Source: Ignavibacteriota bacterium (GTDB taxonomy: Bacteria > Bacteroidota > Ignavibacteria > SZUA-365). Taken from it: a DNA stretch of 64,000 bases. A program made the translations under genes and the position numbers. Below, one piece after another: positions 46,488 through 56,516 of the stretch (positions are counted from its first letter, which is position 1; the number at the start of each line of letters is the position of its first letter). Below the pieces are notes generated by a model. It saw nothing but the letters and a program-made list of their open reading frames with translations. It was not told the DNA's origin and ran no database searches. Where the stretch lies: the NCBI GenBank assembly GCA_016218045.1, contig JACRFB010000040.1, positions 62,001 to 126,000 of the forward strand, read 5' to 3'.

Positions 46488-49400
46488 TCACCGCTCGACC
46501 GCCGCATCGGGCGGCGCAAATGGCGGAGCGGTCAGATCCAGCACGGCATCCCGCCGTACCTTGACATAGTATCCTCGACCGGGCCGGAGAAGATTGCCCT
46601 CGGGAAAACGGTAACCCTCGCCGGGTGTGAATTGGAACACGTTCACGAGCGCATCGACGGGCGTCTGCCGCAACGTGCCGATGTCCACCGGACCCGAACC
46701 CGCGCCAACAAGATTCCAGCCGCCGCCTATTCCCTTCAACACCAGACGCAGCGCGCCGCGCAAAGCGCCGCTTATGAGCACGCTGTCGGTCTTCGCAAAC
46801 TTGATCCAATAACCGACTCCGAAGACCAGGCGCGACTCCTCCACATACCCGGTATCGGGTGCGTAGCGCCAGGCCTTGGCCGGCGAGGCGTCGGGCAGAA
46901 GTGTGGTGATACTGCCGTCAACTGGATCGACAGGCAGTGAGACGAGATTCCACCCCTTCCTGTAGTGCAGCATCACGCTGCCTCCACGCGGTGTGGCGGA
47001 GAAGTTCAGATCGGATCGAGGTGATACGAGCAGCGCAATCGTGTGTGCCGCGGGGATGAACGAGTACATGGGACTCGACGCTGTAACGACATATGATCCC
47101 GTGCGCAAGCCGGGAATCGAGAAGCTGCCGTCGGCGCCGGTCAGAACCTGCAGCACGCTGTCGCCGCTGATGTCGATGCGCGCGTTCGCTAGGGGCACAC
47201 CGCCCGCATCCACGCGGCCCGAAACGGGATAATACGCGAGATTCGAAACGATCAACTGCACGGGCACGACAAACGGGCTGTTGTCGCCGTTTCCGTTGAG
47301 AAGCACACCGCCTGTGTGTGTACCCGGAGCAAGACTGGCAGCGTTGATCGAGACCAGTATCGAGTCACCGCCCGCGCCGGCCGCGGGTGCGATCTGCATC
47401 CACTGCACGGTGGCGCTCGCGGTCCATGCGAGTGATCCCGTTCCGGCATTCCGGATTTTGACATACTGCGGCGGCGGATTCACGCCGGGCTGCGTCGAGA
47501 ACTGCAGTGCCGCCGGCTCGGCCGCGAAGCGTGGTGTCGCGGTGACGATAAGTGTGACGGGCACGGCGTACGGCATGTTTGCGGCGTTGCCCGTGAAACG
47601 AATCGTGTCGAGATAGGTGCCCGGTGCGATCACGGTGCTCGGGATATGCGCCTGTATCGTGCCGCTGTTGCCGCTGCCGCCCGAGGGTGTCACGTCGAGC
47701 CAGGGGCTGCTCCACGAAACGCTCCACGACAACACTCCGGAACCTGAGTTTGAGATCGTGAGATCCTGTGCAGGAGGCAGCGGCCCGTTTTGCCCCGCCG
47801 TGAACACCAGCGACGAGGGTTTCGCCAGAATCACGGGCGGCGGCGAAAGCACGGAAAAATCGGCGTTCGACGAGTCGATCAGTTCGGGCGAACTTCCGGA
47901 ACGGATGCGCACGCGGGCGTTTTGGGTTTCCGGACCCGTCACCGTCCACGGATAACTTCCAGCGGCGGCGGCAGTGTTTGAGACCACTGTCTCGCCGAAA
48001 CTCGCACCTCCGTCGCGCGACAACTCGATGGTGACGGTGCCCAGACCCGCCGACACCCACGTGATGTTTTGCGTGCTGCCGATGGTCCAGTTCTCGCCGC
48101 CGTTCGGCACGGTAAGCACAAGCGTCGCCGCGGCGGGAAGATCGGACGCGTCGCGGAAGTACAGGCCGTTAGCGGAAGAGTTCGTATTGTACAGGTGATT
48201 CGCGGAGACGGACTGGTCGAGCACGTCGCCGTCGAAATGATAGACGCCTGTGAGGCCCGCCGCCCCGCTCTCGAACTCGAGGCGAAATGTGTTCGCGATG
48301 TCGGCCGCGCTGCGCGCGACGTTCCAGAGGCGCAATTCGTCAAGCCGTCCCGCAAGGGCGTAGGCCTGCGCTGGACCGAACTGCGGATCGGACGTGCCGA
48401 CCAACAGAGAGGCCTGCGACGATGGGGACGCTCCCGCAAAGCCCGCCGATCCTTTCTGCACACCGTTGATGTAGAGACGCGCGGTGCCCGTGTTTCCGCC
48501 GTACTCATAGGTCGCGGCCACATGCACCCACTGCCCGGTCGGCAGCGGATCCGTACTTTCAAGCACGTTTGCCCAGACGCCGGTCGGCGCAAAACGGAGG
48601 CGCCCGTTCTGTTTGTTCACGCCCAGCCAGTACGAGAAGGAATTGTTCGGCACCGAGCCCTTACACACAAAGGTCTGAAACGCTGTCGCCGCACCGCCCG
48701 CGGCAAGGTAGGCCCAGGACTCGATGGTGTAACTTCCGGAGAAGGTGTTGCCCGTGTGTGATGGACCCGAAAAATAGTCGTGACCGCTGCTGCCGTCGTT
48801 TACGAAGAGGGCGCAGATGCGTTCGTAGTGTACTCCCGGCCCCGCGGGATACGTGACACTGCCGACGGCGCTGCCGTCGTTGCCGCGGGCTGAATCGACG
48901 GCGTCGCCGTTCATACGCCACGCCGCGGCGAGTGCGTTGCCGTACAGCCCGCCCGCAAACACATGCGGCACGCGGTACAACAAACCGAGCGCCACGTTGT
49001 AACTGATGGGCGCCGACCAGATGCGCACTTCGTCGATGCCCCCACTGAAGAAATAATTCGCCGATGCGCCCTGCCTGTCGGCCCCGATGCGGAGATCGTC
49101 CACCGAGGTTCCGAGCGACTGCGTCACCCCGCCGATGGCGCGGTCGAGCGTGCCGTTGATGTAAAAGAGTATCTCGTTCTTTACATCCGAAAATGAGACG
49201 GCCACATGCGTCCACTTGTTCAGCGGCACAGAACTGTTGCTTTCATACAGCACACCCGATCCGGGATAAAAGCGCAGTTGTCCCGTGGTGTTCAGGCCGA
49301 GCCAGTATCCCGTGTTCCATGTGTTGCCGACAATGGTCGGAAAACCGGCATACGATGACGGCGCTATCCACGCGTCGATGGTCATGGCGCCGCTCTGCGC

Positions 49401-49565
49401 CAACGCACCGTTGAGTGATATGGAGTTCGGCACACTGATGTACGACGAGCCCGGGAAGGACGCGTGCCTGTTCGCGGTAGGATACGCGCCGCGCACCGCC
49501 GGCGCGAGCCACAGCAGTGTAACTGCCGCAAAAAAAATAGGAAGTGTACGGGCAAATTTCGTCAT
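46488..49565 (-). CDS. Large secreted protein: two LamG, two BACON-like, Cna-like domains
   Basis: 1025 residues. Signal peptide MTKFARTLPIFFAAVTLLWLAP. Two LamG/concanavalin domains (about 35-220 and 250-430) have DAWIAPSSY, WTHVAVSF, FYINGTLDRAIGG, GIDEVRIWSAPIS and RLDELRLWNVARS. Next come a segment with PNGGENWTIGSTQNITW and two BACON/Abnormal-spindle-like repeats (LSWSVSWSSPWLDVTPSGG, LAWTASATVQWMQIAPAAG). A regulatory-like beta domain follows (NARIDISGDSVLQVLTGADG). It ends in a GWNLVSLPV...GYWIKF...GWNLVG...GRGYYVKV module and has no T9SS tail. Probably a surface carbohydrate-binding or adhesive protein. Confidence 0.85.
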   Translation of the reverse strand: MTKFARTLPIFFAAVTLLWLAPAVRGAYPTANRHASFPGSSYISVPNSISLNGALAQSGAMTIDAWIAPSSYAGFPTIVGNTWNTGYWLGLNTTGQLRFYPGSGVLYESNSSVPLNKWTHVAVSFSDVKNEILFYINGTLDRAIGGVTQSLGTSVDDLRIGADRQGASANYFFSGGIDEVRIWSAPISYNVALGLLYRVPHVFAGGLYGNALAAAWRMNGDAVDSARGNDGSAVGSVTYPAGPGVHYERICALFVNDGSSGHDYFSGPSHTGNTFSGSYTIESWAYLAAGGAATAFQTFVCKGSVPNNSFSYWLGVNKQNGRLRFAPTGVWANVLESTDPLPTGQWVHVAATYEYGGNTGTARLYINGVQKGSAGFAGASPSSQASLLVGTSDPQFGPAQAYALAGRLDELRLWNVARSAADIANTFRLEFESGAAGLTGVYHFDGDVLDQSVSANHLYNTNSSANGLYFRDASDLPAAATLVLTVPNGGENWTIGSTQNITWVSAGLGTVTIELSRDGGASFGETVVSNTAAAAGSYPWTVTGPETQNARVRIRSGSSPELIDSSNADFSVLSPPPVILAKPSSLVFTAGQNGPLPPAQDLTISNSGSGVLSWSVSWSSPWLDVTPSGGSGNSGTIQAHIPSTVIAPGTYLDTIRFTGNAANMPYAVPVTLIVTATPRFAAEPAALQFSTQPGVNPPPQYVKIRNAGTGSLAWTASATVQWMQIAPAAGAGGDSILVSINAASLAPGTHTGGVLLNGNGDNSPFVVPVQLIVSNLAYYPVSGRVDAGGVPLANARIDISGDSVLQVLTGADGSFSIPGLRTGSYVVTASSPMYSFIPAAHTIALLVSPRSDLNFSATPRGGSVMLHYRKGWNLVSLPVDPVDGSITTLLPDASPAKAWRYAPDTGYVEESRLVFGVGYWIKFAKTDSVLISGALRGALRLVLKGIGGGWNLVGAGSGPVDIGTLRQTPVDALVNVFQFTPGEGYRFPEGNLLRPGRGYYVKVRRDAVLDLTAPPFAPPDAAVER

Positions 49566-49618
49566 CGGTGCAGTCCTGAGTCTTTGTGCCTATGGAGAAT
49601 GAGTATCACCGCAGCCGC

Positions 49619-49644
49619 GGAGAGAGGTCCTGCGACCTCCCTCC
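49619..49644. terminator. Hairpin downstream of 49672-50808
   Basis: On the minus strand GGAGGGAGGTC pairs with GACCTCTCTCC (one G-U pair) around GCAG, 28 bases past the stop codon of the T9SS protein gene. No T-run, so its role as a terminator is tentative. Confidence 0.4.
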
Positions 49645-49671
49645 GCAATGACTGCGGAAGTCGGTGGAAAA

Positions 49672-50808
49672 TCAGCGCAGGACGACGGAGCGGATCCGTG
49701 ACACACCCGCCACGTCGACACGCAGTAGGTACATGCCCGCTGCCGGGCGCCGCCCCGCGTCATCGTGCAGATCCCACTGCGCCGTGTGCCGGCCGGCGGC
49801 GCGCTGCGCGCTCGCCTCGATGAGGCGCACGCGGCGTCCGAGGGCGTCGTGCACCGACACCGACACCGCCGACGCACGTTCGAGCGTGTAGGCGAGTACC
49901 GCACCGCCGCCCGTCGCGTCCGCCGGATTTGGGTACACGTCGCCGAGCGAGAAGTCCGCCACCTCGGGTGCGTCGCCCGCCGACAGTACCATGTCGACGT
50001 GCACGGGGATGATCACGGGAGGATTCGCGAACGACTGGCGGATGCGCACCTCGCCCGACGTGCGGCCGTTCTCGAACGCGAGGTGATTCACGCCGATGGC
50101 GAGATCCTGCGCGCCGGTGCCGCTGGTGCGGCTGAGTGTGATCCACGAGGCGCTCGCCGAGGCGCTCCACGACGCCGTGGTGATGCTGGGCGTCACGCGC
50201 ACCGTCTTCGTGGCGGGAAGCACGGTGTCACGTGTGCTGAGCGAGAACACCACGCTCGCCGGCGCCACAGTGAACGTGAGCGGCGTCAGCGTGTACTCCA
50301 CCGAGATGTTGATGTCGCCTGTCGCGAACTGCGTGACGACGCTGTCGCCCGCCTTCGCCACGTTGTTGTTAATGCGGAGGGTCTTGATGCCGCTGTGCAG
50401 CGCGGGCGGCACGAGCAGTGTCACCGACGGCCAGGTACGCCCCGCCTGGTAGCGGATGCGGTACGTCTCGGTGACCGTCTGTCCCGAACCCGGCCATGGC
50501 CGGAAGTCGAGGAGGGAGCCCTCGCCGAGCGTGATGCCCTGCGCGGGACTCACCAGCCGCACGTCGAAAATTTCCGACGGCGGCACCGGCGGCAGTTCCT
50601 GCTCGCCGATCGACGCGTCGAGACCTTTCGTCGCGGCCTCATGCAGTCCGGTGAGCACCGTGCTCTCCTGGCCGCGGTTGTTCTTCACGAGAAAGGGAAT
50701 AGTCACCTGCTGCGCGTGCGTCTGCGCGAACGCGGGCGCGGCGGGCAGGAGGCAGCCGAGGAGCAGCACGGCCAACACACGATGCGGGGAGAGATTGAAT
50801 CGTTTCAT
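49672..50808 (-). CDS. Secreted BACON-like protein with T9SS sorting domain
   Basis: 378 residues from the ATG at 50808, preceded by AAGGAG, 11 bp after the stop of the 1751-residue protein gene. Signal peptide VLAVLLLGCLLPAAPAFAQ. It has the module KGLDASIGEQELPPVPPSEIFDVRL, then a BACON-like domain (SWSASASASWITLSRTSGTG), then a T9SS tail (DVYPNPADATGGG, VSVHDALGRRVRLIEA, AAGMYLLRVDVAG). Likely co-transcribed with, and a partner or shortened relative of, its upstream neighbour. Confidence 0.82.
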   Translation of the reverse strand: MKRFNLSPHRVLAVLLLGCLLPAAPAFAQTHAQQVTIPFLVKNNRGQESTVLTGLHEAATKGLDASIGEQELPPVPPSEIFDVRLVSPAQGITLGEGSLLDFRPWPGSGQTVTETYRIRYQAGRTWPSVTLLVPPALHSGIKTLRINNNVAKAGDSVVTQFATGDINISVEYTLTPLTFTVAPASVVFSLSTRDTVLPATKTVRVTPSITTASWSASASASWITLSRTSGTGAQDLAIGVNHLAFENGRTSGEVRIRQSFANPPVIIPVHVDMVLSAGDAPEVADFSLGDVYPNPADATGGGAVLAYTLERASAVSVSVHDALGRRVRLIEASAQRAAGRHTAQWDLHDDAGRRPAAGMYLLRVDVAGVSRIRSVVLR

Positions 50809-50819
50809 GGCGCGTCTCC

Positions 50820-53800
50820 TTACTTCACGATGATCATGTGGCGTGTGATGCGGGTGTCGCCTGCACGCAGTTCGACGAGGTACGTGCCCGCGGGCGACGG
50901 ACGTCCCGACGTCTCGCGGCCGTCCCACTGCGCGGTGTGGCGCCCCGCGGCGTGCAGGCCCGACACGAGCGTCCGCACGACGCGGCCGAGTGCGTCGTAC
51001 ACGGTCAGCGTCACGGTCTGCTCGGCTGCGACGTCGTACGAGAGGCTCGTCGCGACGGATCCCAACACACCTGTGCGGAACGGATTCGGGTAATTCTGTC
51101 CGAGCGCGAACAACGCGGGCGCGCCGGACTGCGTCACCGTCTTGCGGACGAGAACGCGGGTGATGTTGCCGCCGTCGGCGGGTGCGGGCACCATGATGCC
51201 GCTGCCGGCACGAGCGTCCAGCGTTCCGAGCGGCGTGCCGTCTTGGAGTGTGAACGTGTACGCGCCCGTCCCGTCGGTCATGTGAATGCGCCACGGCGCC
51301 GCGCCCTGCAGGCGCAGCGTCTGCTCGCCGGCATCCGGCGCGAAACCTGCGTCACCGGCGAAACGCGCATCGAAGGCGGATGACGGCGGTGTGGGCGGGA
51401 GTTCCGCCGCGACGCGCTCGTCCTGTGTCAAAGCCCGCACGGCGGCGTCCGGCGCGAGGAAAAGGTCCGTGCCGCGACCGCCTGCATCAGACACGGAGAA
51501 CGTGGCCGCGCGCGGCAGCGATGCCACGACACGCGCGTGGTCCGTTTCCACAGCGGCGGATTTTGTCGCGCCTCCGCCGGAACCGGCGAAGGGTTTCACG
51601 AGTTTGAGCGTCGCGTTGGGCCGCAGCTTCACCCAGTACCCCGCGCCCGGTTTCAGCACCGTGGCGGGTTTGTATCCGGCGTTGTATTCGAACAACGAGA
51701 TGATCGCGTTCGAGGGCGTCTGCGAGATCGATGCCAGCGGCACGTCGTACGAGATGCCGCCGATCAGGTTCCACCCGTCGGCCGCGGCCTGGCCCGTGCC
51801 GGGAAGACCCGTCACATCGAAGATCGTGCGCTCGATGCCGTTCACACGCCCCTCACCCGTGCCCGCGAATCGCAGCCAGTAGCCCTTGCCGAAGGTCAGG
51901 GCGTCGGTTGTCCGATACCCCTGCTCGGTGTCGAAGCCGTAGAGCGGGCTGCGCACCGATCCGTCGCCGAACACGCTGTTCACGCGGGAATCCGTCAGCA
52001 TCACGGGAAGCGACACGAGCTGCCAGCCGTCGCCGTGCGTCACTTTGTACGCCGTGTTGGGCTGCCCGTTGCCGTTGCCCGTCTCCGTGCCCGGATCCGG
52101 CACAGGGAGCGTGATGGTCACATCCTTGTCGTCCTGTCCGCTCGGATTCCGCAGCGCGATGAGTATGCCGAAGCTGCGCTGGCGGTTCTTCACGTCCTGC
52201 GTCTCGCCGTTGTCGAGGAAGCCCTCGAAGATGTAACAGTCGTCGGCGGGACGGAGCGCGATGAGGATGGCCGGGGCGCGCTGGCCGCCCTTCTTCTCGA
52301 AGAGCTGCGCATCCGACGGCCGCACGTTGAGAATCGGATTCCCCTGCTTGTCGGTCACGCACACGCGTCCGCGAATGAAGGGGAAGCTCGACGCATCCAC
52401 ATCGGACACGGCCACGCTGATCTCAGTGCGCGGCAGTTCGCGGCAGGTGTCCTGCGTTACCTCGATGGTGAAACCGCTCGATGTGCCCGCGTCCACCTTC
52501 AGGGATGTCGTGGCGCGCATATTCACGGACTCGCTGCCGACGGCGAGCACGAAGCTGCCCGTCACGGTCGGGGAGATCGGATCCCAGGTCAGCATCAGCG
52601 GATTTCCGTTCTCGCCCGGCTGCAGCGTGCCCGTGTACGTGTGCGACCCCTTGATCGCGCGGATGTCGGTCAGCGAACCCTGCGCAGCCCCGTCGATGTT
52701 CTTGAAACGCGCATCGTGAACGGCCGTCGGCGGCGGTGGCGGCAGTTCCACCTGTCCCGACTCAAGGCCGTCGCCCGCGCCCGCCTGCATGCCGTAGGTG
52801 AGTGTGGTGGTCTCGTTCTTGACCGTGGTCACGCGGAGGACGTGTGTAAACGCCGCCGGACCGCCGGTCGTGCAGGGCCGCGGCACGAGGATCGGCTTGA
52901 CGAGCAGATGCCGGAGCAGCTTCACGCGGATCTTCTGCGCGTACCGCCATGCCACGGGCGACACCACGTCCTTGTCGTTCAGGTTTCCGCCCCAGCCGAG
53001 GAAGTCGAAGCCGCTCGTGCCGCCCTTCGGCAGCTCGAGGTCGATCTCCTCGCCCGACACGCCGCGGAAACGCTTCGGCGCGCCGAGCACCGACTGCCAG
53101 GCCTCGGGGACGTCGTAGACAAGCTCGAACTCGCCTTGCGGCAACGGGGTGAATTTCGCGAGCAGCATACGCTCGCCCGGACCGTCGTTCTGCGGATTCA
53201 GGACACGCGTGTCCGGATTTTTCGTCCCCGGGAAGTGCCCCTCCCATCCCGTGAACTCGAAGCCGGGATCCGGATCGGCGACGAAGCCGAAGTTCAGCGG
53301 CGCGGTAAGACGCAGCCCCTGCTGTGTGAACAGGCGATGCGAGGGGATCTCGGTGTTGAAGGGATATATGCGTCCCCCGCCCGTCGGAATACGATTGATG
53401 TATCGGCACTCGGGACAGATCTGGTCGATCCCGCTCAATAGCGGCGGCACCTGCGACACGGTCACCGTGTACTCGCCCCAGTTGCCGACGCCGTTTGCAA
53501 GGTCGATGAGGTCGAAGGAGCTGCGGCGCGCGGCGACCGTGAAGCTCACCGATCCGTCCGCGGTCACATCGAAGAAATATCCGCCCGTGAAGCTGCGCCG
53601 CGCCTCGACAGGCGACGACGTCGGTGTGGGCTTGTACGTCACGTAGGGATCGAAGACCGAGCCCTGCTTCGGCACCACTGTCACGCGCGCCGAGGTGCCG
53701 GAGAGTCCGCTCGCCGTCAGCGCGAAATGATCGATGTCGAAGTAGTACCCGAACTCGGGCTGCTTCTTGTACATGATCGAGCCGTCCACCGACACGGGCG

Positions 53801-56075
53801 TTCCCGTCGCGGCGTTGAACGACACCGGCGTCGCCGTTGTGGCAGTGTTGTTCGGTTCGTTTCCGTCGTAGCCGAAGGTGGAGCGGATCGGGGCCGGCGG
53901 TGCGGGGGTGATGGCGACCTCGTTCGAGGGCGTGCCGCGCGCCCCGGCCTGGGTGACCGGCACAACGCGGAACGTACTCGCGGATCCCGCGATGAAGGAA
54001 GCGGTGGAGAGGTCGGCGTACCAGTACCCCGGCGCCGCGACGCCCATCGCGTAATAGCCCGCGGGAACGTCGTTCCAGTTTGTGCCGTTCCTCTGCTGCA
54101 CGACGTACGAGCCGCCGGAACCCGTGAGTGTGCTGCGCCAGACGAGTACGCCGCCGGGTTGCCACGCACGTTCATTCGTGCCGGCGACGGGACCGGGTGA
54201 TCCAAGGCGGCCTTCGAGCGTATTGTTCGCTGCGGTGATGCCGCCGCCCGTCGTGGTGTAACGCGCCTCGTAGTAGCCGACGGTGTTGTTGATGATCACG
54301 GACCGGGTCGCGCCCCACACCGTGCGGGTCAGGGAGGCGGAACGATTCGCGCCTTCGTACCACCCGTCGAAGTAGTAGCGCGTGCCGCCGACGGTCACTT
54401 CGGCGGGGACAGACACGTTCTGAATCGCGTATCCCAGCGCGAGGAACAGGGGCCGGATACGATCGAGTGACGGACCCGCCTCCATATCCACCGGCAGAGT
54501 GACCGGGATGCCCGCCGGCTGCGTGCCGAAGAAAATCGGGCGCGCCAGTTCGCGCGGGCCCCAGGCGACGAAATTCGCCGCGGCCGAGCTGATCTCGTTG
54601 TTCGAGAAGTTGAACTCGTTGTTGTCGCGCATCAGCGCGCGCACTGCATTCGTGTTCAAGACCATACAATTCGCATTCCCCGTGCCGCGGAAGAAGTACG
54701 CGGGCTGCGGGCAGTCGGTATCGCCCTCGTTCTCGCGATACTCGTCAGGCGCACCGAAGAGGTGCATCGTCTCGTGCGCGATCACCGGGCCTCCCAGTTC
54801 GCTGTTCAGCATCGCGTAGGGACCGATCACCAGGTCGGGCAAATCAAGACTGAAACGCAGCTCGGGGATGCTGATGCGACCACCGATATACCCTGTGCCG
54901 GCCGAACGTGCATAGGCGCGATGACTGGATCCGGGGGTGATGAGTTTAATGAAGTAGCTGATGGTCTGATCAACGCGCAGTTCCTCACTGCGACGATCGT
55001 TCCACTTCATCACATTGACGAATGCTTTTTCCGTGCCCTCAGGGAACACACTCCACACGGCGGCCAGATCGCACGGGATGCAGAGTCCGAGTGTAAGAAT
55101 GGCGCCTGCCCATCCCTCCGCGGGCCCGCCCCACGGATCGGCGTACCCGAGATTCCGCATCACCTGCCGGACGAGGCGGAAGTCCTGATCATTCGGCACC
55201 ATGACCGGTTCGCCCGTCACGCGTACGACGGTCGTCAACGAAGGACGGTAGAAGGTCGCGCGGAACGACAACGTCTTCCCGTAGCGGGCCGCGGAGCGCG
55301 AGAGGAAGTCGAACGCGCGGAAGATCTGTGCGATCTGGAAGAGTTCGTTTTCCGTCGTCCAGTTACCCACGGCGCCCGCACCCGTGCTCTCGAGCATGAA
55401 CACCTCCACGTTGATGACGCCGTAGAGCACGCCGCGCGGGATCCCGAGCAGCGACTGCAGACTGTCCTTCACGCGTCCCTGCCACTCGACGGCCGGCACG
55501 TTCTTCGCGCGCGCGACGCTGTCGCTCAGCGTTCCGAGCGGCGCGAGGAAGGCGCGGAAGGCGTCGCCGTCATTCGGCGACAGGCAGCTCGCGGCGCGCA
55601 TGCGCTCGGCGATGGCGTCGTCTTGCTTCGCGAGCAGACCACTCTTCGCCGCGGCGAAGTACTCGAGTCCCGCCGCCACGTCCTCCGCGTAGGGGCCGCT
55701 CACGGCCTCCTTCTGCATCGACGGCGTGGTGCGAACCAGCGCCACGCGGTCGAGCGCCTCCACGGCCGAACGCGCCTCGGCCGGCACGAAGCCCAGAAAG
55801 CGCTGCGGCGACAGCAGCGTCGATACGACGCCTCCCTTTTCGACGATGGCTCTCGCGAGCGCGTAGGCCTCGTCCCAGTCCCGGCATTCGGTCGTGATCA
55901 CCGCGTAGTCGCGGTAGTACTCCACCTGCTCACGGTCGGGCGTGCGCGTCTGCGCCTGCTGCGCAGACATCGGCAGGGTGAGGAGGAAGCCGAGCAGAAT
56001 GCCCACGGCGAGACGCGGTCGGAGCGTTGCACGCGGCATGCCCGCTCCACGGAATGCTTTGACACGAATTTTCAT
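50820..56075 (-). CDS. 1751-residue secreted multidomain protein, metzincin-like motif, T9SS tail
   Basis: Start at the ATG at 56075 (GGAG upstream). Signal peptide VGILLGFLLTLPMSAQ. Residues 40-480 include VIAHETMHLFGAPDEY near 433, an HExxHxxGxxD zinc motif with Asp as third ligand. Then follow fibronectin/Ig-like segments, a pre-peptidase-C-like domain, and InlB B-repeat-like segments (GFEFTGWEGHFPG, GFDFLGWGGNLND). Next come ELPPPPPTAVHDARF, a GWQLVSLPV/GKGYWLRF/GWNLIG/GAGYWVKL module, ELPPTPPSSAFDARF, and a T9SS tail (NYPNPFRTGV, VYDALGRVVRTLV, PAGTYLVELRAG). Probably a surface or secreted protease with adhesive regions. Confidence 0.85.
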   Translation of the reverse strand: MKIRVKAFRGAGMPRATLRPRLAVGILLGFLLTLPMSAQQAQTRTPDREQVEYYRDYAVITTECRDWDEAYALARAIVEKGGVVSTLLSPQRFLGFVPAEARSAVEALDRVALVRTTPSMQKEAVSGPYAEDVAAGLEYFAAAKSGLLAKQDDAIAERMRAASCLSPNDGDAFRAFLAPLGTLSDSVARAKNVPAVEWQGRVKDSLQSLLGIPRGVLYGVINVEVFMLESTGAGAVGNWTTENELFQIAQIFRAFDFLSRSAARYGKTLSFRATFYRPSLTTVVRVTGEPVMVPNDQDFRLVRQVMRNLGYADPWGGPAEGWAGAILTLGLCIPCDLAAVWSVFPEGTEKAFVNVMKWNDRRSEELRVDQTISYFIKLITPGSSHRAYARSAGTGYIGGRISIPELRFSLDLPDLVIGPYAMLNSELGGPVIAHETMHLFGAPDEYRENEGDTDCPQPAYFFRGTGNANCMVLNTNAVRALMRDNNEFNFSNNEISSAAANFVAWGPRELARPIFFGTQPAGIPVTLPVDMEAGPSLDRIRPLFLALGYAIQNVSVPAEVTVGGTRYYFDGWYEGANRSASLTRTVWGATRSVIINNTVGYYEARYTTTGGGITAANNTLEGRLGSPGPVAGTNERAWQPGGVLVWRSTLTGSGGSYVVQQRNGTNWNDVPAGYYAMGVAAPGYWYADLSTASFIAGSASTFRVVPVTQAGARGTPSNEVAITPAPPAPIRSTFGYDGNEPNNTATTATPVSFNAATGTPVSVDGSIMYKKQPEFGYYFDIDHFALTASGLSGTSARVTVVPKQGSVFDPYVTYKPTPTSSPVEARRSFTGGYFFDVTADGSVSFTVAARRSSFDLIDLANGVGNWGEYTVTVSQVPPLLSGIDQICPECRYINRIPTGGGRIYPFNTEIPSHRLFTQQGLRLTAPLNFGFVADPDPGFEFTGWEGHFPGTKNPDTRVLNPQNDGPGERMLLAKFTPLPQGEFELVYDVPEAWQSVLGAPKRFRGVSGEEIDLELPKGGTSGFDFLGWGGNLNDKDVVSPVAWRYAQKIRVKLLRHLLVKPILVPRPCTTGGPAAFTHVLRVTTVKNETTTLTYGMQAGAGDGLESGQVELPPPPPTAVHDARFKNIDGAAQGSLTDIRAIKGSHTYTGTLQPGENGNPLMLTWDPISPTVTGSFVLAVGSESVNMRATTSLKVDAGTSSGFTIEVTQDTCRELPRTEISVAVSDVDASSFPFIRGRVCVTDKQGNPILNVRPSDAQLFEKKGGQRAPAILIALRPADDCYIFEGFLDNGETQDVKNRQRSFGILIALRNPSGQDDKDVTITLPVPDPGTETGNGNGQPNTAYKVTHGDGWQLVSLPVMLTDSRVNSVFGDGSVRSPLYGFDTEQGYRTTDALTFGKGYWLRFAGTGEGRVNGIERTIFDVTGLPGTGQAAADGWNLIGGISYDVPLASISQTPSNAIISLFEYNAGYKPATVLKPGAGYWVKLRPNATLKLVKPFAGSGGGATKSAAVETDHARVVASLPRAATFSVSDAGGRGTDLFLAPDAAVRALTQDERVAAELPPTPPSSAFDARFAGDAGFAPDAGEQTLRLQGAAPWRIHMTDGTGAYTFTLQDGTPLGTLDARAGSGIMVPAPADGGNITRVLVRKTVTQSGAPALFALGQNYPNPFRTGVLGSVATSLSYDVAAEQTVTLTVYDALGRVVRTLVSGLHAAGRHTAQWDGRETSGRPSPAGTYLVELRAGDTRITRHMIIVK

Positions 56076-56219
56076 AATGTCTCCACGATATGGCAGTATG
56101 TGATACGCGATACTGCGGATAATATATATCCGATTTACAGCTGCGATTCGGCGACGAAAAAGAACGGGTATACTCCGAGAAACCCTTATCCGCCAGAAAA
56201 AGTTCTGAATGACGTACCA

Positions 56220-56250
56220 AGAATATATCGCCTCCCGGCCCACAAGTCAA
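56220..56250 (-). promoter_or_regulatory. Candidate promoter of the 1751-residue protein operon
   Basis: Minus strand: TTG (56250-56248), 20 bases, TATATTCT (56227-56220). It would give a leader of about 140 bases. The 56076-56516 gap otherwise shows no gene; it is A+T-rich near 56100-56240. Confidence 0.35.
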
Positions 56251-56516
56251 CATCCGCTCCGCAGACGGGGAAAAGGGAGCCACTGGTGTTTTTCTTGTGA
56301 CGTTTTCCCGACCACAGACAGATGACAGGCACGCACAGTATGGGAGCGGCCTGTCACGGCGCCTGCAGACTGTGCGTCATGCACGGCCGTGGATGATCAG
56401 CATCGTGATTCCGCCTCGCCGGTGTTTCTCGTCGGTGGAGCACACGGCACACTCTGAAATCAACCGCGCATGACGGATATTGCCGGTGAGTTTCCCCAGC
56501 ATCCATCCCCTGCGCC

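Noticed and set aside
51537-53441. 634-codon plus-strand frame inside the 1751-residue protein gene
   Set aside because: Composition is shadow-like and the opposite strand encodes recognisable domains throughout.
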